Shown here: in pieces, positions 1 to 8,411 of the stretch | How positions within the stretch are numbered: the stretch's first letter is position 1 | Layout: each line of letters opens with the position of its first letter | Source of the DNA: Polycladidibacter hongkongensis | GTDB taxonomy: Bacteria > Pseudomonadota > Alphaproteobacteria > Rhizobiales > Stappiaceae | Assembly: GCF_001561995.1 (NCBI RefSeq) | Contig: NZ_LLWC01000017.1 | Location: forward strand, 124,001 to 188,000 | Direction of reading: 5' to 3' | Length of the DNA stretch: 64,000 nt | Notes under the pieces: generated by a model | What the model saw: the letters and a program-made list of their open reading frames with translations, nothing else | Database searches by the model: none | Told to the model about the DNA's origin: nothing | Program-made: the position numbers and the translations under genes

Positions 1-774
1 GCGGGTATCGATTTGCAGCTTGCCGCGATTGAGAGGTATGCGCCGGATACATATACAGGCACGCCAGACTATCTAAAAATCTTATTAGAAAAAGCCGAGG
101 AGGCAGGTGCGCCGCTGCGTTGCTTTAAAAAGGCATTGGTTTCCGGCGGGGCGCTTTATCCTAGCCTGCGGGAATACTATCGCGAGAAAGGTATCGATGT
201 TTACCAGTGCTATGCGACGGCAGATCTTGGGGTAATTGCCTATGAAAGCCGCGGCGGCGAGGGATTGATCGTCAACGAGGATATGATCGTGGAAATTGTA
301 CGCCCGGGAACGGGTGAGCCGGTTGCCGAGGGCGATGTTGGCGAGGTGGTTGTTTCCGTCTTCAACGGGGCCTATCCGCTTATACGCTTTGCAACAGGGG
401 ATCTTTCTGCGGTGATGACTGGCTCATCGCCTTGCGGGCGTAGCAATATGCGCCTTAAGGGCTGGATGGGGCGAGCCGATCAACGAACAAAAGTAAAAGG
501 TATGTTTGTCGATCCGGCGCAAATAGAACAGGTGCGGCAAGACATGGGCCTGACAGGGCGCTTGCGACTTGTTGTGAAGCGCGAAGAGCAACGGGACGTG
601 ATGGTGCTGCAGGCGGAGGTTGAGAGTGCCGATAGCGACTTGGCAGATGCGTTGGCGGATGCCATGCAAAAGCGCACAGGATTGCGCGGAAAAGTTGAGC
701 TGCACGGGGTCGGAGAGCTTGCAAATGATGGCAAAGTCATTAGTGACGAGCGGGCACTGGAAGAACCGGCGTGA
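1..774 (+). CDS. Phenylacetate-CoA ligase-like AMP-forming synthetase, 3' part
   Basis: The frame is open from the first base, so the gene is cut by the window edge; 257 codons before the stop are visible. The translation matches the C-terminal half of the PaaK-type branch of the ANL superfamily, which adenylates a carboxylic acid and joins it to CoA. Visible family features are a SGGALYP segment, the adenine-binding region YATADLG where other members carry an FGxTE-like motif, the RFATGDLS motif whose Asp binds ribose, and a C-terminal lid domain with a GRADQRTKVKG hinge. The substrate cannot be read from this part. The next gene, hemH, is 118 bases downstream, so an operon is possible but not evident. 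Confidence 0.8.
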   Translation, partial: AGIDLQLAAIERYAPDTYTGTPDYLKILLEKAEEAGAPLRCFKKALVSGGALYPSLREYYREKGIDVYQCYATADLGVIAYESRGGEGLIVNEDMIVEIVRPGTGEPVAEGDVGEVVVSVFNGAYPLIRFATGDLSAVMTGSSPCGRSNMRLKGWMGRADQRTKVKGMFVDPAQIEQVRQDMGLTGRLRLVVKREEQRDVMVLQAEVESADSDLADALADAMQKRTGLRGKVELHGVGELANDGKVISDERALEEPA

Positions 775-892
775 CTGGCCGTGCCTGCGCACCGGTTTCA
801 TGCATTCAGTGAAAAAGGTGGCTTGCCACTTGGCGCGGCTTAGGTGCTTCTCTATGTAGAAAAGGATTCTACTTACGAGAGGTGGTTGCCAG

Positions 893-1963
893 ATGGCAGA
901 TGCGCAGAAGCAAGCTGTAAATGCAAGCGACGAATACACCGTGTTGCCTACGGAGCATCCGCAGGTTGCTTTTGGGCGCGTTGGTGTGCTTTTGGTGAAT
1001 CTTGGCACGCCGGATGGTACCGATTTCCGGTCTATGCGGCGGTATCTGGAGGAATTTCTAACTGACAAGCGGGTAATCGAGTGGCCGAAAGCACTGTGGT
1101 ACCCAATTCTCTATGGAATTGTGCTGAACAAACGTCCGCAGAAATCCGGTGCAGCTTATCGCGAAATCTGGAATACTGAACTTGACGAAAGCCCACTGCG
1201 CACCATCACCCGCAGTCAGTGCGAGAAGATGGCGGCCCGCCTTGCCAATCTGGGTGATCGGCTGGAAGTGGATTGGGCCATGCGCTACGGGCAACCTGCT
1301 ATTCAAGAGGCTATTGCGCGTCTACAGGCGAAGGGATGCGAGCGGATATTGGTGTTCCCGCTGTATCCGCAGTACGCAGCCTCAACCACTGCGACGGTGA
1401 ATGATGAAGTTTGCCGTTATATGCTGAAGCAGCGTTGGCAGCCTGCATTGCGGACCGCCCCAGCTTATCATGATGATCCTGCTTATATTTCTGCTTTGGC
1501 CAAGTCGATTGAGACACACCTAGCGGGTTTGGATTTTGAGCCGGAGGTGATGCTTGCCTCGTTTCACGGTATCCCGCAGAGCTATTTCAAAAAGGGCGAT
1601 CCTTACCACTGCCACTGTCAAAAAACGGCAAGATTGCTGGCGAAGGAGCTGGGCTGGGAGGAAGGTCGGCTGCGCATAACCTTCCAATCGCGTTTTGGGC
1701 CAGAAGAATGGTTGCAGCCCTACACAGACAAAACCGTAGAAGAGTTGGCCAAGCAAGGCGTTAAGAAGCTGGCGATATTAAACCCCGGCTTTGTGGCGGA
1801 TTGTCTTGAAACACTGGAAGAGATTGCCGGAGAAGCCGGAGAGATTTTCCTTGAACATGGCGGAGAGAAATTCAGCCATATTCCTTGCCTTAATGACAGC
1901 GAGATTGGCATGGATGTGCTTGAGGCGGTAGTGCGACGCGAGCTGAAGGGGTGGCTGGAATAG
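893..1963 (+). CDS. hemH: Ferrochelatase
   Basis: The product inserts ferrous iron into protoporphyrin IX, the last step of protoheme synthesis. The 356-residue length is normal for proteobacterial HemH. The N-terminal signature VLLVNLGTPDG is at residues 32-42. The metal-site segment SFHGIPQSYF has its conserved His at residue 225, and the second catalytic region around DCLETLEE includes Glu306. FQSRFGPEEWLQPYT is typical of the family. The CHC pair at 240-242 lies in a KGDPYHCHCQKT stretch common in proteobacterial enzymes. The start is supported by GAGAGG about 10 bases upstream. No terminator was seen before the next gene. Confidence 0.96.
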   Translation: MADAQKQAVNASDEYTVLPTEHPQVAFGRVGVLLVNLGTPDGTDFRSMRRYLEEFLTDKRVIEWPKALWYPILYGIVLNKRPQKSGAAYREIWNTELDESPLRTITRSQCEKMAARLANLGDRLEVDWAMRYGQPAIQEAIARLQAKGCERILVFPLYPQYAASTTATVNDEVCRYMLKQRWQPALRTAPAYHDDPAYISALAKSIETHLAGLDFEPEVMLASFHGIPQSYFKKGDPYHCHCQKTARLLAKELGWEEGRLRITFQSRFGPEEWLQPYTDKTVEELAKQGVKKLAILNPGFVADCLETLEEIAGEAGEIFLEHGGEKFSHIPCLNDSEIGMDVLEAVVRRELKGWLE

Positions 1964-2062
1964 CGGGTAAGGCCGATCCTCCTTGAATATTCAAATAGAG
2001 GTTTACAGCGGTTGCATTGTGGTGAAAACTAGCGCCGCTGTTCTTCATTTGGGTTAGGTACA

Positions 2063-3043
2063 ATGGATATTCTCGACGGTTCTATTACTATTTTGATTTT
2101 TGTTGCCCTTGTTATCTTCGTGATACTTGCTGGCGCAAAAATGGTGCCACAAGGCTATCACTTTACGATTGAGCGTTTCGGCAAATACCGTGTCACATTG
2201 ATGCCGGGTCTAAACATCATTATTCCCTTTATCGATCGTGTTGGGCACAAAGTGAATATGATGGAGCAGGTGCTAGATGTGCCTGCGCAGGAGGTAATCA
2301 CACGCGATAACGCCACGGTGACAGCTGATTGTGTGACCTTCTATCAGGTTCTTGATGCAGCGAAGGCTTCCTATGAAGTGATGGGGCTGCGTAACGCTAT
2401 TCTCAACCTGACCATGACCAACATCCGAAGCGTTATGGGCTCGATGGATCTGGATCAACTGCTTTCAAACCGGGATGAGATTAATAGTCGCCTGTTGCGT
2501 GTTGTCGATGCTGCTGCGGAGCCTTGGGGCGTGAAAGTTACCCGTATTGAAATCAAGGATATCAACCCGCCAACCGATCTTGTGGATGCCATGGCCCGGC
2601 AGATGAAAGCCGAGCGCGAGAAGCGTGCCTCAATCTTGGAAGCTGAGGGTGATAAGCAGGCCGAGATCAACAAGGCGGAAGGTGTCAAGCAGAGCTTGAT
2701 CTTGGAAGCTGAAGGGCGGCAGGAAGCGGCGTTCCGCGATGCAGAAGCGCGAGAGCGATTGGCAGAGGCTGAAGCGAAGGCGACACTGGCAGTATCAGAA
2801 GCGATTGCTCAAGGCGATATGGCGGCGGTCAATTACTTTGTAGCGACGAAGTATGTTGAGGCGTTTGCCGAATTGGCAAAATCGCCAAATCAGAAAACGC
2901 TGATGATGCCGATTGAGACAACCTCCTTGCTTGGTAGCCTTGCAGGCATAGCCGAAATTACAAAGGGAAGCTTTTTGGACAAGGAAACTGGTGAGCCGCG
3001 ACAGCGTGGCACAGTTCCTTCTGTCAATAACAAGGACCGCTAG
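2063..3043 (+). CDS. SPFH/band 7 membrane-scaffold protein (QmcA/stomatin-like)
   Basis: A 326-residue protein with one N-terminal membrane segment (about residues 8-26, [19 protein letters not shown]) followed by a band 7 domain ([16 protein letters not shown] onward). A long Ala/Glu-rich helical region follows (about 180-250, with repeated [12 protein letters not shown] blocks) that should form coiled coil. Such proteins oligomerise into membrane rafts and often modulate FtsH-type proteolysis. The stop codon abuts the start of the NfeD-like gene, the usual slipin/NfeD pairing. That arrangement supports co-expression and a joint membrane complex. The specific role here is unknown. Confidence 0.9.
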   Translation: MDILDGSITILIFVALVIFVILAGAKMVPQGYHFTIERFGKYRVTLMPGLNIIIPFIDRVGHKVNMMEQVLDVPAQEVITRDNATVTADCVTFYQVLDAAKASYEVMGLRNAILNLTMTNIRSVMGSMDLDQLLSNRDEINSRLLRVVDAAAEPWGVKVTRIEIKDINPPTDLVDAMARQMKAEREKRASILEAEGDKQAEINKAEGVKQSLILEAEGRQEAAFRDAEARERLAEAEAKATLAVSEAIAQGDMAAVNYFVATKYVEAFAELAKSPNQKTLMMPIETTSLLGSLAGIAEITKGSFLDKETGEPRQRGTVPSVNNKDR

Positions 3044-3505
3044 ATGACATTCCTTGAGGCATTTCTCTCGCCTGCCAATGGGTGGCTTTGGCTTTCCATT
3101 GGCTTGGTTTTGATGGTGCTTGAGCTTGCGGCACCGGGTGCTTTTTTGATCTGGTTTGGGCTTGCAGCTGTGATAGTCGGGCTTGTGGTTGCAACGAGCT
3201 TGATAAGTATAGGCTGGCAGATGCAACTCTTGCTGTTTGCCTTACTCGCTCTTGTTTTGGTTGTGGTTGGGCGGCGCTTTTTTTCTGGCGCCAAAGCCGA
3301 TGATGCGAAACAAAGCACAGTTAATGACCCAAGCCAGCGTTTTGTTGGCACTGTGGTCAAGCTCCATGAACCGATTGAGCATGGCCGTGGTCGAGTGCAA
3401 ATCGGCGATAGCGTGTGGCGTGTGCAAGGGCCGGATCTTGCCAGTGGCTGCGAAGTTAAGGTTGTTGCTGTAGAAGGCACGACCTTACAGGTCGAAGCAG
3501 TTTAG
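3044..3505 (+). CDS. NfeD-like membrane protein
   Basis: This 153-residue protein starts on the base after the SPFH stop codon, so translation is probably coupled. The N-terminal half has three hydrophobic segments (about 14-30, 32-52 and 60-78). The C-terminal half is a soluble beta-rich OB-fold domain ending ...VVAVEGTTLQVEAV, the short NfeD1b architecture without a protease domain. These proteins act as partners of SPFH scaffolds. A clear intrinsic terminator lies immediately downstream, closing the two-gene unit. Confidence 0.9.
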   Translation: MTFLEAFLSPANGWLWLSIGLVLMVLELAAPGAFLIWFGLAAVIVGLVVATSLISIGWQMQLLLFALLALVLVVVGRRFFSGAKADDAKQSTVNDPSQRFVGTVVKLHEPIEHGRGRVQIGDSVWRVQGPDLASGCEVKVVAVEGTTLQVEAV

Positions 3506-3518
3506 TTTGGATAGAAAG

Positions 3519-3556
3519 CAAGAGCGGTGTTCTATTCACCGCTCTTGCTCACTTTT
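3519..3556 (+). terminator. Intrinsic terminator of the SPFH-NfeD operon
   Basis: An 11-bp perfect inverted repeat, CAAGAGCGGTG (3519-3529) with CACCGCTCTTG (3537-3547), has a 7-base loop. A short T tract at 3553-3557 follows. It sits 13 bases after the nfeD stop codon. Confidence 0.85.
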
Positions 3557-3618
3557 TGTTTTGCTGCTCGAAGTGCGTTTCGCGCTCGACACATTATTGT
3601 TTTTACGAGAGTTTTATA

Positions 3619-3999
3619 ATGACCAAAAACCTTAGCGTAGATAGTTCCTCTTGCAGTGAGGAGGAGATCGATCTTGCTCAGAGAAGCATTGAGGGGGAGA
3701 TCGATCAAATTGGCAAAACCTTGCCAAGCTTGAAAGCTCAGCTGGTAAAATGGGTGATCCGCTCGTTCATTGCATTTGGCTTAGCGAAAAGCTATTCAAT
3801 CTGGGCTTCAGGTCCCGACTGGTTGATGCCTGTCACTTACGCATATATTGGCCTGTCGTTGTTGCTGGCCCTTTTTGTTTGGTACAAATCTCAGCGACTC
3901 ATTAACGAATCCAAACAGTCAATCAACAAAAAAGCCGAGCACTTGAGAAGTACACTTACAGAGCCTTCTTCGAATGCAGGCGATGGCGTGCAAGACTGA
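3619..3999 (+). CDS. Hypothetical membrane protein
   Basis: I do not recognise this 126-residue protein. I chose the ATG at 3619 because GAGAG precedes it by 8 bases; the in-frame codons further upstream would overlap the terminator of the previous operon. The N-terminal third is acidic and Ser-rich. Two hydrophobic segments follow, roughly residues 42-62 and 72-90, ending at a WYKSQR boundary. The tail is polar with basic residues. It converges on the leftward stator genes. A small inner-membrane protein of unknown role. Confidence 0.6.
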   Translation: MTKNLSVDSSSCSEEEIDLAQRSIEGEIDQIGKTLPSLKAQLVKWVIRSFIAFGLAKSYSIWASGPDWLMPVTYAYIGLSLLLALFVWYKSQRLINESKQSINKKAEHLRSTLTEPSSNAGDGVQD

Positions 4000-4039
4000 A
4001 TACTAGCGAGTGTTACCCAGCTGCCGGGCACCCGTGTCT

Positions 4040-4894
4040 TTAGGGGGTGTGGCCTGGTGGGAGGGGTGGATCCTCTGACATTAGCAAGATAGAAATGCGC
4101 CGGTTTGCTGCCAAGTACGGATCGTTGGGAAAGAGTGGTTCTGTATCGGATTTTCCAACGACGGAATGGAAGCGATTTTCCGATATGCCGAATTCAGCAA
4201 GGATTTGGCGGGTAGCATTGGCACGATCTGCGGAGAGCTCCCAGCCGGTTTCTGTTGGAGACACAGGTGTTTGACCACTTGTTGTGTGTCCTGTGATGCG
4301 AATTCTGTTGGGCAGTCTGGCAATTACGGGTGTAATTTTTGCAAGCATCCGGCGGGTGATTTCATAGGGGTAGACAGAGCCTTCTGGGAACATCGAGCGC
4401 CCCTCTTGGTCCACCACCAGAATATTCAAACCTTCCTCGGTTTCTTCGAGTATCAGGTTTTTAGAAAGTTCTGCAATTTCCGGCATTTCCTGCAGGGCCT
4501 GCCTCAGTGAAACTGCGGCCGTTGCAAATTGGCGTGGTTTTTCAATCTCCGCCTTTTGCGTGTCGTAGGTGTTTGCTTCCGGTCCTTGCTTGTGGCGTTG
4601 ATCGTGCCTAACTGCCGCGAAGTCTGAATCTGTTTCTTGTTGCTCTTGCGTGAAGTCTTTCATGTAGTCGCGCAGCGGGATGCCTTCTACTTCCAGCACA
4701 CCAGCGCGTTTTGTCTCCTGCTTTACGCCAAAAGCATCTTTGATTGAGCCTGAGACGACTTGCAGTTTTTGCTTGTCTTGTACCGAAAAGGAGATGATCA
4801 GCACGAAGAAGCACACGAGGAGCGACATTAGATCGGCAAACGTCACCATCCATGCAGGGGCGCCTGTTTCTTCTGGTGGTTTCTTTCGTGCCAT
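4040..4894 (-). CDS. PomB/MotB-type flagellar stator protein
   Basis: A 284-residue protein with one N-terminal membrane helix and a C-terminal OmpA/MotB peptidoglycan-binding domain, the stator subunit that anchors the ion channel to the wall. The ion-binding Asp is residue 21 within FADLMSLLVCFFVL, a segment close to that of Vibrio PomB (sodium-driven), which suggests but does not prove Na+ use. The linker (about 60-140) is acidic. In the OmpA domain the usual GHTD motif reads GHTTSG (202-207), so the ligand-contacting Asp is replaced; the ANRRISI helix is kept (263-269). The motA-like gene lies 21 bases upstream, so the two form an operon. Confidence 0.88.
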   Translation of the reverse strand: MARKKPPEETGAPAWMVTFADLMSLLVCFFVLIISFSVQDKQKLQVVSGSIKDAFGVKQETKRAGVLEVEGIPLRDYMKDFTQEQQETDSDFAAVRHDQRHKQGPEANTYDTQKAEIEKPRQFATAAVSLRQALQEMPEIAELSKNLILEETEEGLNILVVDQEGRSMFPEGSVYPYEITRRMLAKITPVIARLPNRIRITGHTTSGQTPVSPTETGWELSADRANATRQILAEFGISENRFHSVVGKSDTEPLFPNDPYLAANRRISILLMSEDPPLPPGHTP

Positions 4895-4915
4895 CGTAGC
4901 CTCTTTGCCGCGCTG

Positions 4916-5686
4916 CTACGCGGCCTCTTGCAACGCGCTATCGCGGTGTTGTTCTGGCAAGTACGCGGTGAGCATTTCGCGGATGAGTGAGGGGCTCTTG
5001 CTCTCACGAATTTGCAGTACCCCGTCAATAATCAGGGTTTGATTGAGCTCTTCTAACTCGGACTTTGAATCCAGCTTGTCTACGATGGGGAGGCAGATGA
5101 TGTTGGCGATGAGCGAGCCATAAAGAGTGGTCAGCAGGGCGATTGCCATCGAAGGACCGATTGTGGCGGGATCGTCCATTGTTGCCAGCATTTTTACAAG
5201 GCCCACCAGGGTGCCAACCATGCCAAAAGCCGGTGCTGCGTCGCCAAGTTGCTTGTAGAAGCGGCGGCCTTCCGACAGGCGTAGCAGGTACAGATCTCGC
5301 TCGCGCTCCATATTTTCCTTAATGAAATCATGGTCGTAACCATCGGCGATGTATTGCATGCCCTTTTTCAAGTTTGGATCTGCCACTTCAACGCTTTCGA
5401 GGCCAAGTGGCCCTTGCCGGCGCGCGACGTCTGCGAGTTCCACAATCTCGTCGATCACTTCGCGACTCTCGATGCGCTTGTGCGTAAACGCGATTTTTCC
5501 GCCTACGGCACAGGCGCTCAGAATGCCTGAAAGTGGGAAACGAATAAGAGTAGCAGCGAGCCCGCCGCCAACGACAATTAAAATGGACGGCAAGTCATAG
5601 AATTGCGAGAGCGATCCGCCGAGCATAATGGATATGCCAACGACAATAAACGCCGTGACTATTCCTATAATCGTTGCAAAATCCAT
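4916..5686 (-). CDS. PomA/MotA-type flagellar stator protein
   Basis: A 256-residue protein of the short PomA type with four membrane segments. Two are at the N-terminus (about 4-24 and 29-50). The other two, about 150-172 and 184-205, carry the conserved APAFGMVGTLVGLV and MAIALLTTLYGSLIAN motifs. A cytoplasmic loop between them contains the RERDLYLLRLSEGRR region that contacts the rotor. It pairs with the PomB-like protein to form the 5:2 stator ion channel. No other flagellar gene is in the window. The gene is followed closely by its partner and is separated from kdsD by about 190 bases. Confidence 0.9.
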   Translation of the reverse strand: MDFATIIGIVTAFIVVGISIMLGGSLSQFYDLPSILIVVGGGLAATLIRFPLSGILSACAVGGKIAFTHKRIESREVIDEIVELADVARRQGPLGLESVEVADPNLKKGMQYIADGYDHDFIKENMERERDLYLLRLSEGRRFYKQLGDAAPAFGMVGTLVGLVKMLATMDDPATIGPSMAIALLTTLYGSLIANIICLPIVDKLDSKSELEELNQTLIIDGVLQIRESKSPSLIREMLTAYLPEQHRDSALQEAA

Positions 5687-5879
5687 TGTGGCCTTATTAT
5701 TCCCCGATGCTGCCCAAACGCCGTTGAGTGTTTGGCATCCGCCCCAGTATGTTCGCGACTGCTATGGTTACGCAACCGTGAAAGCACGAGGTAGTATTCG
5801 CAATATTAACTAATCAATTCTTACCGGAACGCAAATTTGCTCAGAATCTCGGGTTTTTGCCTAAGGTTGCTATCTCTAG

Positions 5880-6893
5880 CTAGGCCGCGCCGACCTTTAG
5901 TAGATCATGCAGGCGTATAATTCCTGCAGGCCTATTGTTCTCTACAATGAAGAGGGATGTAATTGCCTTAGAGTTTAGCAGCTCAATTGCCGTACCAAGA
6001 TGGGTTTCTGCTTTTATTGTTACTGGTGAGCGGGTCATGATGTCTTCGACAGGCTTATCAAGGAAGTTCATCGAGATGTGTCGACGTAGATCACCGTCGG
6101 TAATTATGCCAACTAAATTGCCTTGATTGTTGGTTATACCCAGAACGCCAAAGCCCTTCTGCGTCATGAGGACGATGGCTTCTCGCATGCTAGTACCCAT
6201 AAGTGCGAGGGGCATTGCGCTGCCTGTGTGCATGATTTCTTTTACATACATCAAGTTTGCGCCCAAGCGGCCACCGGGGTGGAAAATCTTGAAGTCTTGA
6301 GCGGAAAAACCCCGCGCTTCTAATAGGGTAATTGCCAAGGCGTCGCCCATGGCCATTTGCATAATCGTTGAGGTTGTCGGCGCGAGGCCATGGGGGCAGG
6401 CTTCTTCCACATGAGGCAGGGCTAGCGCAACATCGGCGGCACTGCCTAGGGCGCTGGTGCTGGAGCGGGTTATCGCGATTAGCGGGATCTTGAAGCGTCG
6501 GGTGAAGGCGATCAGGCTGGAAAGCTCTTGGGTGTCCCCCGACCACGATAGTGCAATAACCACATCTTCTTGTGTGATCATGCCAAGGTCGCCATGGCTT
6601 GCCTCACTTGCATGGACAAAGAAAGCCGGGGTACCCGTGGAGGCAAGAGTTGCGGCGATTTTGTTGCCGATGTGCCCGCTTTTGCCGATACCCGATACAA
6701 TCACCCGGCCTGTTGATTTGGCAATAAGCGCGACTGCTGTGGTGAATGGTGTCTTGAGTTCCGCATGCAGTGCTTTGGAAACCTCATTTAAGGCCGTTGC
6801 CTCTTGGCCGAGAACGCGCGTTGCCGAGTTTACCCAACCTTCTTGTGTGCTTGCATCGGTTGAGAGAGAAATGGTTGGGCGCGGAAGGATCAT
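5880..6893 (-). CDS. kdsD: Arabinose-5-phosphate isomerase (KdsD/KpsF family)
   Basis: Interconverts ribulose 5-phosphate and arabinose 5-phosphate, the first step toward Kdo for lipopolysaccharide. The 337-residue length and domain order fit: a SIS domain at about 45-185 (VSGIGKSGHIGNKIAATLAS, SWSGDTQELS, EEACPHGLAPTTST) and two CBS domains at about 215-335 (around KEIMHTG...GDLRRHI and DIMTRSP...GIIRLHDLL). The start at 6893 gives a short N-terminal extension before the SIS domain. The gene is divergent from the lytic transglycosylase across about 270 bases that should hold both promoters. Confidence 0.93.
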   Translation of the reverse strand: MILPRPTISLSTDASTQEGWVNSATRVLGQEATALNEVSKALHAELKTPFTTAVALIAKSTGRVIVSGIGKSGHIGNKIAATLASTGTPAFFVHASEASHGDLGMITQEDVVIALSWSGDTQELSSLIAFTRRFKIPLIAITRSSTSALGSAADVALALPHVEEACPHGLAPTTSTIMQMAMGDALAITLLEARGFSAQDFKIFHPGGRLGANLMYVKEIMHTGSAMPLALMGTSMREAIVLMTQKGFGVLGITNNQGNLVGIITDGDLRRHISMNFLDKPVEDIMTRSPVTIKAETHLGTAIELLNSKAITSLFIVENNRPAGIIRLHDLLKVGAA

Positions 6894-7164
6894 GTTTTTC
6901 TCTTGTAAGCCATTGCGGAATTAATTGTTCCTCTTGTTACTCCTTTGGGAAAGGTGTTGGCAACCTTGCCGTTATGCAAATTAGGCTTTCATCGACTGCA
7001 AAAGGCCGTAATTGGTTGTTTGAAAGGCCCTGTGAAAATGTGCTGCGCGCACAAGTAAGGCCCCGCAAAATTTATCTATGCTTTAGTGTGGCTTGGATAG
7101 CGGATGTTGTGCGAAATGTGATCGCTGCGATAGGGTGCGACAGAGGAATAAGGGAGAACTTTTG

Positions 7165-8388
7165 GTGCTGCGAACTAGAAGATTTTATAGGTTGTTGGGA
7201 TGTGGCGTGCTGCTTGTCTTGCTAGGTGTGCAAGGGGCCGTCGCCGATGCCGGATTTCAACGCTGGGTTCGTGGCTTCAAAGCAGAGGCGGTGAGAGCCG
7301 GAATTTCAGCACGGCTGTATGATCAGGTTTTTCAAGGGATGAAACCGGATCCCACTGTAATTCCCAAAGCAAGCAATCAGCCAGAGTTTACGCGGGCGAT
7401 ATGGCAATACATGGATTCTGCGGTCTCGGAACGCCGGTTGGCGGATGGACATAAGGCGCTGGAAGAATGGGAGCGTTGGCTGGATCGGATTGAAGGGCAG
7501 TATGGTGTTAGTAAACATGTTGTTCTTGCCGTCTGGGGCATGGAGAGTGCGTATGGTCAGATTTTTGGCAATCAGCGTTTGATCAAAAATACAGTACAAG
7601 CGCTAGCGACACTGGCCTATGAGGATCCTAAACGGAAAGACTATGCGCGAAAGCAGCTGATAGGTGCGTTGAAAATTCTACAAAACGGAGACATCGAGCT
7701 GGCGCAGATGCGCGGGTCGTGGGCTGGTGCTATGGGGCATACCCAGTTTATTCCAACCACATATCTCGCTTATGCTGTTGATGCAACAGGTGATGGCAAG
7801 CGAGATATCTGGAATTCGGTGCCAGATGCGCTGGCCTCAACCGCCGCCTATTTAAAGACCATGGGCTGGGAAAGCGGAAAAACGTGGGGCTATGAAGTCC
7901 GCTTACCAAAGGGGTTTGATTATCGCTTGGCTGGGAGTAAACGCAAACGTAGCCTTGCTGCCTGGCAGAAAATGGGAGTGCGGCGCGCAAATGGTTGGGA
8001 ATTTCCTCGCGCTCAAGATCAGGCGCGGCTGTATTTACCGGCAGGGGCTCAAGGCCCCGCATTTCTGTTGCTTAAGAACTTCGATGTTATCAAGCGCTAC
8101 AATAACGCAGATTCCTATGCTTTGGCGATCGGCCATTTAAGTGATCGTTTGTTAGGTGTCGAGGGTTTTGTTCAGGACTGGCCGCGGCATTTGCGACCGC
8201 TAAGCTTCAGTGAACGCAAGGAGATTCAGAGCCTCTTAAAAAAACGTGGCTACTATGCAGGCAAGATTGATGGCAAACTGGGTGCGCAGTCTCGAGCGGC
8301 GTTGCGCGCCTATCAGATTAGACGTGGTGAGGTAAGTGATGGCTACGCATCTAGCCTTGTGTTGGAGCAGTTGCGGAGTGCACACTAG
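7165..8388 (+). CDS. Lytic murein transglycosylase (MltB family) with C-terminal peptidoglycan-binding domain
   Basis: Cleaves the MurNAc-GlcNAc bond of peptidoglycan with formation of 1,6-anhydro-MurNAc. I place the start at GTG 7165, which has AGGGAG 8 bases upstream and begins a signal peptide (FYRLLGCGVLLVLLGVQGAVA); the reading frame is open further upstream. The SLT_2 domain covers about 32-325: the catalytic Glu is in AVWGMESAYG and the substrate groove motif is GAMGHTQFIPTTY. A PG_binding_1 domain is at about 342-400 (QSLLKKRGYYAGKIDGKLG). The mature protein of 407 residues total should be periplasmic. The DUF459 gene starts 23 bases downstream. Confidence 0.92.
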   Translation: MLRTRRFYRLLGCGVLLVLLGVQGAVADAGFQRWVRGFKAEAVRAGISARLYDQVFQGMKPDPTVIPKASNQPEFTRAIWQYMDSAVSERRLADGHKALEEWERWLDRIEGQYGVSKHVVLAVWGMESAYGQIFGNQRLIKNTVQALATLAYEDPKRKDYARKQLIGALKILQNGDIELAQMRGSWAGAMGHTQFIPTTYLAYAVDATGDGKRDIWNSVPDALASTAAYLKTMGWESGKTWGYEVRLPKGFDYRLAGSKRKRSLAAWQKMGVRRANGWEFPRAQDQARLYLPAGAQGPAFLLLKNFDVIKRYNNADSYALAIGHLSDRLLGVEGFVQDWPRHLRPLSFSERKEIQSLLKKRGYYAGKIDGKLGAQSRAALRAYQIRRGEVSDGYASSLVLEQLRSAH

Positions 8389-8411
8389 AATTTGGGTATG
8401 AGGTTGTAAAC

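Noticed and set aside
424..1068. 214-codon leftward open frame
   Set aside because: It overlaps the PaaK-like and hemH genes, with no recognisable protein features.
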